This document shows, piece by piece, positions 6,928 through 12,471 of a DNA stretch of 12,471 bases. A program made the translations under genes and the position numbers. How positions within the stretch are numbered: the first letter of the stretch is position 1; every line of letters begins with the position of its first letter. The notes under the pieces were generated by a model, which worked only from the letters and a program-made list of their open reading frames with translations, did not search any database and was not told the origin of the DNA. Location: NCBI GenBank assembly GCA_030612945.1, contig JAUWMY010000032.1:1-12471 (forward strand), in the 5' to 3' direction. This DNA is from Desulfobacteraceae bacterium (GTDB taxonomy: Bacteria; Desulfobacterota; DSM-4660; Desulfatiglandales; Desulfatiglandaceae).

Positions 6928-7782
6928 CTATTTGCTGTAATCATAAACCCCTTTTTCTGTCTTCCTGCCCAGATGACCCGCCTTGACGAGTTTCACAAGG
7001 AGGGGGCAGGGCCGGTATTTGTCTCCAAGCTCCCTGTAGAAAGTGTTCATGCAGGCAAGGAGTATGTCCAAACCAAAGGCATCTGCCGCGGCCAGAGGGC
7101 CGAGAGGAAAGCCTAATCCCTTTGTACAGCTCCTGTCTATCTCCTCGGCGCTTGCAAGACCCGTCTCAAGGGCGAAAAACGCCTCATTTACCATCGGAAG
7201 ATAGAGCCGATTGATGACAAAGCCGGGTGAATCCGCAACCGTTACTGTCTCTTTGCCGCACTCTTCGAGAAAGGCAATTACCGTATCGTGCGTCTCGTCA
7301 GAGGTTACGGGCCCGCGCACCACCTCAACTAATGGGGTCAGGGCTGCCGGAATCAGAAAATGTGTTCCAATGCATTTTTCAGGACGATTTGTGGCTGCGG
7401 CAATCTCCGCAATCCATAGGGTGGAGGTGTTACTGGCCAGGATAGTATGCCCCGGGCTGGCCTCATCCATTTTTTTAAAGGTGTCCTTTTTTATCTCTAT
7501 ATCCTCATAGACCGCTTCAATTACCAGGTCAGCATCTTTCACGGCCTTCGGAATATCCGTGCCAGTGGTGATAAAAGAAAGGGCCCTATCCTTTGCTTCC
7601 TGATCGATCTTTCCCTTTCTCTCCTGGCCTTGCAAAAATGCCTGTATATTTTTCAGACCCCTTTCCACCTGTTGGAGACTTGTGTCCACCATCGCTGTCT
7701 CACAGCCTCCTTTAGCACAGACAATCCCGATCTGGCTGCCCATGGTTCCCATACCGATCACACAAACTTTTTTTATCTGCAT
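6928..7782 (-). CDS. 3-hydroxyacyl-CoA dehydrogenase
   Basis: This 284-residue protein has the usual length of single-function, NAD-dependent 3-hydroxyacyl (3-hydroxybutyryl) CoA dehydrogenases. The NAD-binding fold opens VCVIGMGTMGSQIG. Ser117-Asn118 (ASNTST), the catalytic pair His141-Glu153 (GTHFLIPAALTPLVEVV) and SPGFVINRLYLPMVNEA at the domain link are all present. GHLGRKTEKGVYDY closes it. The otherwise conserved Asn of HF(F/W)NP is Ile144 here, which may alter the oxyanion/substrate pocket. It oxidises a 3-hydroxyacyl-CoA to the 3-oxo form before carbon-carbon cleavage. ATG is preceded by a strong GGAGGGAG. It lies 23 bases downstream of the lyase gene, in the same operon. Confidence 0.93.
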   Translation of the reverse strand: MQIKKVCVIGMGTMGSQIGIVCAKGGCETAMVDTSLQQVERGLKNIQAFLQGQERKGKIDQEAKDRALSFITTGTDIPKAVKDADLVIEAVYEDIEIKKDTFKKMDEASPGHTILASNTSTLWIAEIAAATNRPEKCIGTHFLIPAALTPLVEVVRGPVTSDETHDTVIAFLEECGKETVTVADSPGFVINRLYLPMVNEAFFALETGLASAEEIDRSCTKGLGFPLGPLAAADAFGLDILLACMNTFYRELGDKYRPCPLLVKLVKAGHLGRKTEKGVYDYSK

Positions 7783-7805
7783 TTTTCTCTCCCTCCGAGT
7801 CTATT

Positions 7806-8759
7806 CTACTTCAATTTCAGTGGTTCCGGAATTTTTGCCAATTTTGATTTCGGGCCGGCCCTCAGTATGTGACCCGGCAGGGATCGACCGGCTAAGCCCT
7901 CCCCGAGTTTCACACACTCCAAAAGAAGTCCCAGGTCCACGCCGGTATTGACACCCATCTGTTCGAATAAATGAACCAGGTCCTCCGTGGGAATATTCCA
8001 GAACCCCATGTCGAGTTCAGGGGCGCCAAAAGGCGTTCCGCTCAGTCCGCCAATCGCAGTATCAAAAATACGGACTCCCGCTTCATAAGCGGCCACACAG
8101 TTGACCATACCTGTCCCTCTGGTGTCGTGGAAATGAACTGCCAGGTTGACACTCAAATTCAAACCGAGCAGCTCACCAAGCATTTCCTTGACCTGTTTTG
8201 GATCGGCCATGCCAGTGCTGTCTAAAAGAGATATCTCGTTTGCGCCCATAAAGCAAAGCCTGGATACCAGCTCAATGACTTCATCCGACCCCACATTTCC
8301 ACTATAAGGACATCCAAAAGCGGCTAAGACATAGGCCCTGATAGATTTGCCCCCTTTAGATGCCGCTTCAAATATTGTGGGCAGGGTCTTGTTCAATGTC
8401 TCTTTGATGCCGAGGCCCAGGGCCGCCCTGTTAAATGCCTCACTGGCCGCCACAAGCGTCACAATTTCATCGATGTCCGTAATGACGGCCCGTCGGCAGC
8501 CGATCTCACTGGGCACAAGACCGACATAAGTTACATCCGGCGTCTTCTCCAGTTTCTCCATGACATCTTCCGCATCCGAGTTCTTTGGAATAAGACGCGG
8601 ATGCGTAAAAGCCACACAGTCAATCTTGGTTATGCCGGATTTCGCCAGGCTGTTTATCAAATGAATCTTGTCCACCGTAGACACCTGTCCCGAAACCGGG
8701 GTCAGTCTATCTCTTGGCCCGCAATCCACAATCGTTATTTCTGCCCTTGATCCGGCCAC
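7806..8759 (-). CDS. HMG-CoA lyase-like enzyme (DRE-TIM) with altered active site
   Basis: This 317-residue DRE-TIM metallolyase resembles hydroxymethylglutaryl-CoA lyase. The motif GPRDRLT keeps the catalytic Arg16 and metal-ligand Asp17 but has Arg where nearly all lyases have Gly (GPRDGLQ). HFHDTRGTG supplies the His209/His211 metal ligands. The glycine-rich loop GGLSGTPFGAPELDMGFWN has Thr242 where the family's essential Cys (Cys266 in the human enzyme) stands. It is also four residues longer before the conserved Asn255, and IPTEDLVHLFEQMGVNTGVD follows as usual. Start is GTG, three bases after the preceding mini-ORF's stop. It probably catalyses a divalent-metal aldol/Claisen cleavage of a 3-hydroxy-3-substituted acyl-CoA, but not necessarily HMG-CoA. 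It is clearly in the family; the exact reaction is unknown. Confidence 0.88.
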   Translation of the reverse strand: MAGSRAEITIVDCGPRDRLTPVSGQVSTVDKIHLINSLAKSGITKIDCVAFTHPRLIPKNSDAEDVMEKLEKTPDVTYVGLVPSEIGCRRAVITDIDEIVTLVAASEAFNRAALGLGIKETLNKTLPTIFEAASKGGKSIRAYVLAAFGCPYSGNVGSDEVIELVSRLCFMGANEISLLDSTGMADPKQVKEMLGELLGLNLSVNLAVHFHDTRGTGMVNCVAAYEAGVRIFDTAIGGLSGTPFGAPELDMGFWNIPTEDLVHLFEQMGVNTGVDLGLLLECVKLGEGLAGRSLPGHILRAGPKSKLAKIPEPLKLK

Positions 8760-8762
8760 AAT

Positions 8763-8999
8763 CTATATCCTTTCCATTACCGCTGCTATTCCCAGGCCCC
8801 CACCGCCGCAGATTGTCTCCAATCCATAACGGGACCCGCGCCTTTTCATCTCGTTGAGTAATGTGACCAGTCTCATGGCCCCGGTCGCGCCGATAGGGTG
8901 GCCAAGAGAAATACCCGATCCGTTGACATTTATCTTTTTGTCAAACTCTTCCTGTTTGATTTCCATCATCCTGAGATCTTCAGGAATAGTAAAATCCAT
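8763..8999 (-). pseudogene. Chimeric ORF: acyl-CoA dehydrogenase head joined to thiolase tail
   Basis: This 78-codon frame starts at ATG 8999 with GGAGG nine bases upstream. The first 12 residues, MDFTIPEDLRMM, are a typical acyl-CoA dehydrogenase N-terminus. From about residue 13 it becomes the C-terminal end of a thiolase. INVNGSGISLGHPIGATGA holds the catalytic His (GHP), and ETICGGGGLGIAAVMER holds the second catalytic Cys. The first catalytic Cys and the whole N-terminal domain are absent, so it cannot be a working thiolase. An in-frame deletion, roughly 370 codons of each gene, is the simplest origin. It is the first gene after the sigma-54 promoter and ends three bases before the lyase start, so translation into the lyase is kept. 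Start and stop signals are intact. Confidence 0.75.
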
Positions 9000-9024
9000 T
9001 TCAAATGGCCTCCATTGTCAATAA

Positions 9025-9132
9025 TCAATAATCAAATGGATGGTTCAAATTCAACTTTTTTTGTCTCTCCCAGGCATCATTAATTTCGTATTTTAGCGTC
9101 TCAACCGAAACGAGCAATGAATACTCACTCAT
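9025..9132 (-). CDS. Possible 35-codon small ORF, weakly Spo0E-like
   Basis: ATG at 9132 opens a frame ending TGA at 9025, just before the next gene's GGAGG. The peptide reads SVETLKYEINDAW then ERQKKLNLNHPFDY, a charged amphipathic helix and a turn. The L-x-x-E-I-N...LNHP pattern recalls the first half of small Spo0E-type aspartyl-phosphate phosphatases, but their SQxLD motif is missing. The predicted sigma-54 transcript would start at or very near this ATG, leaving no ribosome binding site. Treat it as a possible remnant or chance frame. Confidence 0.22.
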   Translation of the reverse strand: MSEYSLLVSVETLKYEINDAWERQKKLNLNHPFDY

Positions 9133-9142
9133 ATCAATACAC

Positions 9143-9158
9143 CGCAATAAACGGGCCA
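9143..9158 (-). promoter_or_regulatory. Sigma-54 promoter (-24/-12) of the acyl-CoA operon
   Basis: On the minus strand TGGCCCGTTTATTGCG matches the consensus TGGCAC-N5-TTGCA with the essential GG and GC exactly ten bases apart. Start of transcription would be about 9132, some 130 bases before the first operon ATG. A sigma-54 activator gene ends about 100 bases upstream on the same strand, which is the usual context. Confidence 0.62.
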
Positions 9159-9165
9159 TAGGATA

Positions 9166-9178
9166 TAACTATTTGATT
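9166..9178 (-). promoter_or_regulatory. IHF consensus site upstream of the sigma-54 promoter
   Basis: AATCAAATAGTTA is a perfect match to WATCAANNNNTTR and lies eight bases upstream of the -24 box. IHF bends DNA between activator sites and sigma-54 promoters. The surroundings are AT-rich, so a chance match is possible. Confidence 0.38.
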
Positions 9179-9260
9179 TATATTAATATTTTTAGGGACG
9201 AAAGGTGGCAGGTGGATAAGGGTATGACCGGCTGTCTAATTAGTAAACAAATCAGGTTGG

Positions 9261-10643
9261 TTATTCGAGATCGTATTCTTTGATCTTGGCATAAAAGGTC
9301 CTCCTGCTTATGCCGAGGGTATTGATGGCTTCTGTTTTGGTTTTCGACCTTTCAAGCACTTTTTTGATCAGGTTTCTCTCCACTTGATGGAGTACCGTAG
9401 TGAGGAGATTTTTCCTGTCTGCGGCCATAAAATAGGGCAAATCATTCTGTCTATTTTTCTTTCGACGGGGTTTAATTTGACCGTACAAAAAACTGGGAAG
9501 TGAATCAGGGGTGAGCAGAGAGCCTGTGGCCATGGTGGCGGCATAGTCCACTACACCTTTTAGCTCTCGAACATTTCCCGGCCATTCATAGGACTCCAAC
9601 AGCTCCATGGAATCAGGAGAAAACCTCAAATCCCGGCCTTCCCGCTCGGCGTATTCCATCAAGAAATGCTTAACTAACAGACGGATATCCGTCTGACGTT
9701 CACTCAAGGGCGGCAGGTTGATAGTTATGGTATTCAAACGGTAGAACAGGTCTTCGCGGAACCTTACTTTAGCAATCAAGGCGGACAGGTCTTTGTTGGT
9801 CGCTGAAATAAGACGGACATCCACCTGGATATTCGCGGACCCTCCGATCCTTTTAAATTGCCCCTCCTGCAAAACCCGAAGGACCTTTGATTGTGTCTGA
9901 GGGGAGGCATCTCCGATTTCGTCCATAAAAATGCTCCCCTCATGGGCCTGGTCAAAAAGTCCCATTTTCCCTTCCCTCCGTGCCCCTGTAAAGGCGCCCC
10001 GTTCATACCCGAACAGTTCGCTTTCGATAAGGTTATCCGGTATGGCCGCACAATTGATATCCACAAACGGCTTTTTTTTGCGGTAACTGGCTAAGTGAAT
10101 GGCCCGCGCCAGGACTTCCTTGCCTGTACCGCTCTCTCCAAAAATCAATACAGGCAAGTCAGTCCTGGCGGCCTTCTGGGCATTAAGGAGCGCCATCTTA
10201 AATGCGGGATCCTCACCTTTCAATTCGCGAAACTCGGGGGCCAGCTTCTCTGAAAGGATCTTTTGCTCGTTGATATAGGAGTTTACCAGTTCCTCGGCCA
10301 TGGTAAATTCTGGCACCGCTCGATGACCTTCGATTTTTACCAGGACAAGATTGAAATCTTTTGTCTGTCCCCGTCTGTCTAAAGAGTAGACAAAGACTTC
10401 GAACTTTTTGCCAATAGGCGGGACTAAGACACGTTCCGAGGTAAAAGTTTCACCTGATTGCAAAAATCTAAGATTCAGGTTCTGTAGCTCCTGGCAGGGC
10501 GTTTTTTTGGCGGGGTCATACAATGGGTTGTATAGTCTTTGAAAAGCGCCGTTTGCATATACCACCACGCCATTCTGGTCCATAACAGCCACTGCATCCG
10601 AAAGCATGTCCATTATTTGATAAGGAAGTTGCTTGATATCCAT
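9261..10643 (-). CDS. Sigma-54-dependent PAS/AAA+/Fis transcriptional activator
   Basis: Using ATG 10643 the protein has 460 residues: an N-terminal PAS domain (SDAVAVMDQNGVVVYANGAF), a linker, and an AAA+ core. The core has Walker A GESGTGKE (169-176), the sigma-54 contact loop GAFTGA (216-221), Walker B SIFMDE (237-242) and RFREDLFYRLNT. A Fis-type helix-turn-helix is at the C-terminus (INTLGISRRTFYAKIKE). It activates sigma-54 RNA polymerase by ATP hydrolysis; the PAS domain probably senses a pathway metabolite. The frame extends upstream to TTG 10715 (484 residues). However, that codon is itself the -35 TTGACT of a good sigma-70 promoter, so the shorter form is preferred, although its ribosome site is weak. 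It stands upstream of a sigma-54 promoter on the same strand and another on the far side, and likely controls both. Confidence 0.92.
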   Translation of the reverse strand: MDIKQLPYQIMDMLSDAVAVMDQNGVVVYANGAFQRLYNPLYDPAKKTPCQELQNLNLRFLQSGETFTSERVLVPPIGKKFEVFVYSLDRRGQTKDFNLVLVKIEGHRAVPEFTMAEELVNSYINEQKILSEKLAPEFRELKGEDPAFKMALLNAQKAARTDLPVLIFGESGTGKEVLARAIHLASYRKKKPFVDINCAAIPDNLIESELFGYERGAFTGARREGKMGLFDQAHEGSIFMDEIGDASPQTQSKVLRVLQEGQFKRIGGSANIQVDVRLISATNKDLSALIAKVRFREDLFYRLNTITINLPPLSERQTDIRLLVKHFLMEYAEREGRDLRFSPDSMELLESYEWPGNVRELKGVVDYAATMATGSLLTPDSLPSFLYGQIKPRRKKNRQNDLPYFMAADRKNLLTTVLHQVERNLIKKVLERSKTKTEAINTLGISRRTFYAKIKEYDLE

Positions 10644-10687
10644 TGAAGAAACTCTGGAACCTATGAATTGATCGCTACTGTTTACCA

Positions 10688-10715
10688 AGTATACAATAGG
10701 GTCGTGAAAAGTCAA
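10688..10715 (-). promoter_or_regulatory. Sigma-70-type promoter of the activator gene
   Basis: TTGACT (10710-10715), 16 bases, then TATACT (10688-10693) differs from the consensus at one base per box. Start would be near 10681, 38 bases before ATG 10643. It lies inside the longer TTG-started frame and argues for the shorter protein. Confidence 0.5.
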
Positions 10716-10723
10716 GCAACCCT

Positions 10724-11017
10724 TTGCTCAACTTTCATATAAAAGTATGTGGTGGAACCATTTTTCAAAAGTCTCGAGTCACGATCGCTAAGAGGTGCAT
10801 CGATTTTTTTGAGAGCCTGAAAAACCTCGACAAGGTTACAGATAATTCCCTTTTGCCACGATATCCGGAAATTGACTGGAAAAAAGTCAAAGGCATGAGA
10901 GATATCATTAGCCATTATTATTTCGACTTAAACGCAGAGGCGATTTTTAATGTATGCAACGACAAGATTGACGAATTAGGGCGAACCATAAACAAAATGA
11001 TCAAGGACCTGTCATAA
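10724..11017 (+). pseudogene. HepT-like (DUF86) RNase toxin, 5'-truncated
   Basis: The 97-codon frame (TTG start, no clear ribosome site) matches the C-terminal two thirds of HepT/DUF86 proteins. ESLKNLDKVTDNSLLPRYPEIDW is a diagnostic stretch, followed by GMRDIISHYYFDL. The latter contains the RxxxxHxY motif (Arg, His, Tyr all present), which is the RNase active site and the site of antitoxin modification. The first helix, about 40-50 residues in relatives, is replaced by unrelated sequence (MLNFHIKVCGG). The MNT nucleotidyltransferase antitoxin that normally pairs with it is not next to it on either side. Upstream the DNA is the promoter of the activator gene, so a rearrangement cut the gene near 10716-10770. 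It is probably inactive. Confidence 0.62.
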
Positions 11018-11279
11018 CAGGCCAGCTACATGGTGAAAAACGCCCGCATTCACACTCGCACACTCGCAACCCCGCTTTTCTTTATATCATCATTTCCCCA
11101 TTCTACCCTACATGATAAGCAAATACATGCTGTTCAAAAAGTATACAAAACAACCGTGCAGGTCCCTGTCTAAAGCATCTGACAGCGAGAGCTCCCGTTA
11201 ATAGCCCAAAATACGTGAAAGGCGTTTCGTACCCCCTTTAGGAGTTCGTCTGGAATAATTATTTACAGGATAACAATAG

Positions 11280-11309
11280 GTTATGCACACATCATTGCCT
11301 TTGTTATGC
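11280..11309 (+). repeat. GTTATGC direct repeat, possible activator site
   Basis: GTTATGC occurs at 11280-11286 and 11303-11309, about two helix turns apart and roughly 85-110 bases before the predicted start. This is where sigma-54 activators usually bind. It is short and could be chance. Confidence 0.28.
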
Positions 11310-11364
11310 CGTTATGAGTAAGGAAAAAAGGGGCTTTGCAGACAACCCGCCATAGGAAATTGTA

Positions 11365-11381
11365 ACGGTACGATGATTGCA
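11365..11381 (+). promoter_or_regulatory. Sigma-54 promoter of the amidohydrolase operon
   Basis: ACGGTACGATGATTGCA matches the -24/-12 consensus in the GG, the ACG and the full TTGCA, with exact GG-N10-GC spacing. The transcript would start near 11392, 30 bases before ATG 11422, leaving room for the AGGAGG ribosome site. Confidence 0.66.
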
Positions 11382-11421
11382 GTGTTATGATTTTTGAGAA
11401 ATTTTAAAGGAGGAAAACAAG

Positions 11422-12285
11422 ATGAGAGCTATTGATGTTCATGTACATCCGAGTACCGCACCGTTCTGTTATGAACGGAGGTGGGGAAAAGAAGTGGCAG
11501 AGTTTATGCCAAAGTATTACAGGATGGAAGAGAAGATCAGAACCGATGAAGAATTAGCAGAAGAGTTCAGAGCACTTGACATCAAGGCACTCTTGATCGG
11601 ATGGGATGGCCAGGCCGAGAGCGGTTACGACACGTCCGGTACAAACGATGAAGTGGCCGGGCTGATCAAAAAGTTTCCTGATGTCTTTATCGGGGGATGG
11701 GCCATGATCGATCCCTGGAAGGGAAAATGGGCAGTCAAAGAGCTTGAAAGGTGTATCAGGGAACTCGGCCTGATGGGACTTAAGTTTCAGCAATCGGCCC
11801 AGGGATTTTACCCCAATGACAGGCGATTTTACCCGCTTTATGAAAAGTGTGTTGAATTAAATGTCCCGGTTTCCTTTCACACCGGGACCACAGGCATCGG
11901 GGCCGGTATGCCCGGCGGACATGGCTATCGTCTTAAGTACACTAAACCCATCCCCTATATCGACGATGTGGCTGCTGATTTTCCTGAACTCACCATTATT
12001 ATGATCCACCCTGCCTGGCCCTGGATAGAAGAACAGATTGCCGTTCTGCTGCACAAGGCCAATGTATTTAATGACCTTTCGGGGTGGGCCCCCAAATATT
12101 TCCCTGAAAACCTCAAGAGGGAGATCAATGGCCGGTTGCAGGATAAGTTTATGTACGGTTCTGACTATCCTGAAATCCCTCCCAAACGGTGGTTAGATGA
12201 GTTTGAGTCGGGCGGTTACAAGCCGGAAGTAGTGGAAAAGGTGCTGTATAAAAACGCCCGGAGGATCCTGAAATTAGCCATATAA
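11422..12285 (+). CDS. Amidohydrolase 2 family (ACMSD-like) metal hydrolase or decarboxylase
   Basis: This is a complete 287-residue TIM-barrel protein. Metal ligands are HVH (His7, His9), His153 (SFHTGTT), His196 (IMIHPAWPW) and Asp248 (MYGSDYPEIPP), in the order of the amidohydrolase-2 family (ACMSD, gamma-resorcylate decarboxylase, 4-oxalomesaconate hydratase, PDC lactonase). Family members act in the cytoplasm on aromatic-derived dicarboxylates, with one divalent metal. No family-specific pocket is recognised, so hydrolysis, hydration and decarboxylation all remain open. ATG is preceded by AAAGGAGG. A sigma-54 promoter precedes it and a DUF362 gene follows after 18 bases, so it leads an operon likely under the adjacent activator. 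Confidence 0.9.
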   Translation: MRAIDVHVHPSTAPFCYERRWGKEVAEFMPKYYRMEEKIRTDEELAEEFRALDIKALLIGWDGQAESGYDTSGTNDEVAGLIKKFPDVFIGGWAMIDPWKGKWAVKELERCIRELGLMGLKFQQSAQGFYPNDRRFYPLYEKCVELNVPVSFHTGTTGIGAGMPGGHGYRLKYTKPIPYIDDVAADFPELTIIMIHPAWPWIEEQIAVLLHKANVFNDLSGWAPKYFPENLKREINGRLQDKFMYGSDYPEIPPKRWLDEFESGGYKPEVVEKVLYKNARRILKLAI

Positions 12286-12303
12286 GCGGCAAGGGATAAA
12301 ATC

Positions 12304-12471
12304 GTGACAACTGATAAAGAGGTTGTTTCCATAGTCAAATATAAGCGCGATTCCGGATCGCTGAACAAGGCACTGGACCTTTGTGAAGGATTGGCCGGGT
12401 TAAAGAAAAGGGACAGAGTCCTCATAAAACCAAACCTTGTGATCAGCGGACCGCCCTCCCAGAAACCCGCA
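12304..12471 (+). CDS. DUF362-family protein, N-terminal part (runs off window)
   Basis: GTG at 12304 follows AAGGGA by eight bases and stays open for 56 codons to the window end. VVSIVKYKRDSGSLNKALDL, then the family hallmark RVLIKPNLVISGPP, identify the DUF362 fold start. DUF362 proteins often continue into 4Fe-4S ferredoxin motifs and accompany anaerobic metabolism; their biochemical role is poorly known. It is downstream of, and probably co-transcribed with, the amidohydrolase. The iron-sulfur part, if present, is outside the window. Confidence 0.75.
   Translation, partial: MTTDKEVVSIVKYKRDSGSLNKALDLCEGLAGLKKRDRVLIKPNLVISGPPSQKPA

Larger units (their letters stand above)
11018..11421. 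other. 404-base gap holding promoter region of the amidohydrolase operon
   Basis: No credible gene is seen. It contains a sigma-54 promoter (11365-11381), two GTTATGC direct repeats 23 bases apart (11280-11286, 11303-11309) and two further GTTATG copies (11311, 11384). A weak CTGTC...GACAG inverted repeat lies at 11166-11187. No terminator with a T run was found after the truncated HepT gene. Confidence 0.5.

Noticed and set aside
9179..9190. ATATTAATAT palindrome upstream of the operon promoter
   Set aside because: Low-complexity AT DNA; palindromes of this kind are expected there.
9232..9239. CTGTCTAA shared with 11166-11173, as a common activator site before both sigma-54 promoters
   Set aside because: Eight bases, opposite arrangement relative to the promoters and different distances; compatible with chance.
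11008..11021. CCTGT-CATA-ACAGG hairpin at the truncated HepT stop as a terminator
   Set aside because: Only five pairs, modest GC and no following T run.
1..12471. CRISPR arrays, tRNA or rRNA genes
   Set aside because: No regularly spaced repeats, no tRNA arms with CCA end, and no rRNA-like conserved segments were seen on either strand.

Overview
The window looks like a piece of an anaerobic, acyl-CoA-degrading bacterium, most likely Desulfobacterota (sulfate-reducing or syntrophic 'deltaproteobacterial' type), although a Desulfotomaculum/Pelotomaculum-type clostridium is not excluded. The basis is indirect: many acyl-CoA enzymes, a PAS-AAA-Fis sigma-54 activator, two good sigma-54 promoters, a DUF362 gene, an ISKra4-type transposase fragment, strong Shine-Dalgarno sites and moderate GC. 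No taxonomic marker gene is present.

Layout. 2-343 (+) is the tail of an acyl-CoA dehydrogenase. 344-902 is a gene graveyard: a fragment of an ISKra4-type transposase (+) runs into the first 18 codons of a DUF35 Zn-ribbon/OB-fold gene (-), next to the last 26 codons of a thiolase (-). From 9000 down to 903 all genes lie on the minus strand. In transcription order they are: a chimeric mini-ORF (acyl-CoA dehydrogenase head joined to thiolase tail), an HMG-CoA-lyase-like enzyme, a 3-hydroxyacyl-CoA dehydrogenase, an acyl-CoA dehydrogenase, the alpha part of an ADP-forming acyl-CoA synthetase, a thiolase N-terminal stub, a class III CoA-transferase, a gene-tail remnant with an amber codon at position 3, a metallo-beta-lactamase-fold hydrolase and a nitroreductase. 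Upstream, 9261-10643 (-) encodes the sigma-54 activator. Then on the plus strand come a 5'-truncated HepT-like gene, a 400-base gap with a sigma-54 promoter, an ACMSD-type amidohydrolase, and the start of a DUF362 protein that runs off the window.

How it fits together. The activator sits between two sigma-54 promoters with exact GG-N10-GC spacing. One (9143-9158, minus) faces the acyl-CoA operon, with a perfect IHF consensus just upstream; the other (11365-11381, plus) is 40 bases before the amidohydrolase. A simple inference is one regulon: a ring or branched carboxylic acid is hydrolysed, activated to a CoA ester (CoA-transferase or ADP-forming synthetase), dehydrogenated, oxidised at C3 and cleaved by a lyase or thiolase. 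The cluster in this window lacks an enoyl-CoA hydratase, an intact thiolase and an ATP-grasp partner for the synthetase.

Two things stand out. Several enzymes depart from family signature residues (Thr for the lyase's Cys, Asp for the dehydrogenase's Glu base, Ile for Asn in the HFxNP motif, CQGG for SQSG in the synthetase). The region also carries at least four deletion scars in which gene heads or tails survive with native start, Shine-Dalgarno or stop signals. This could be real operon erosion or a product of metagenome assembly; mapping long reads would decide.
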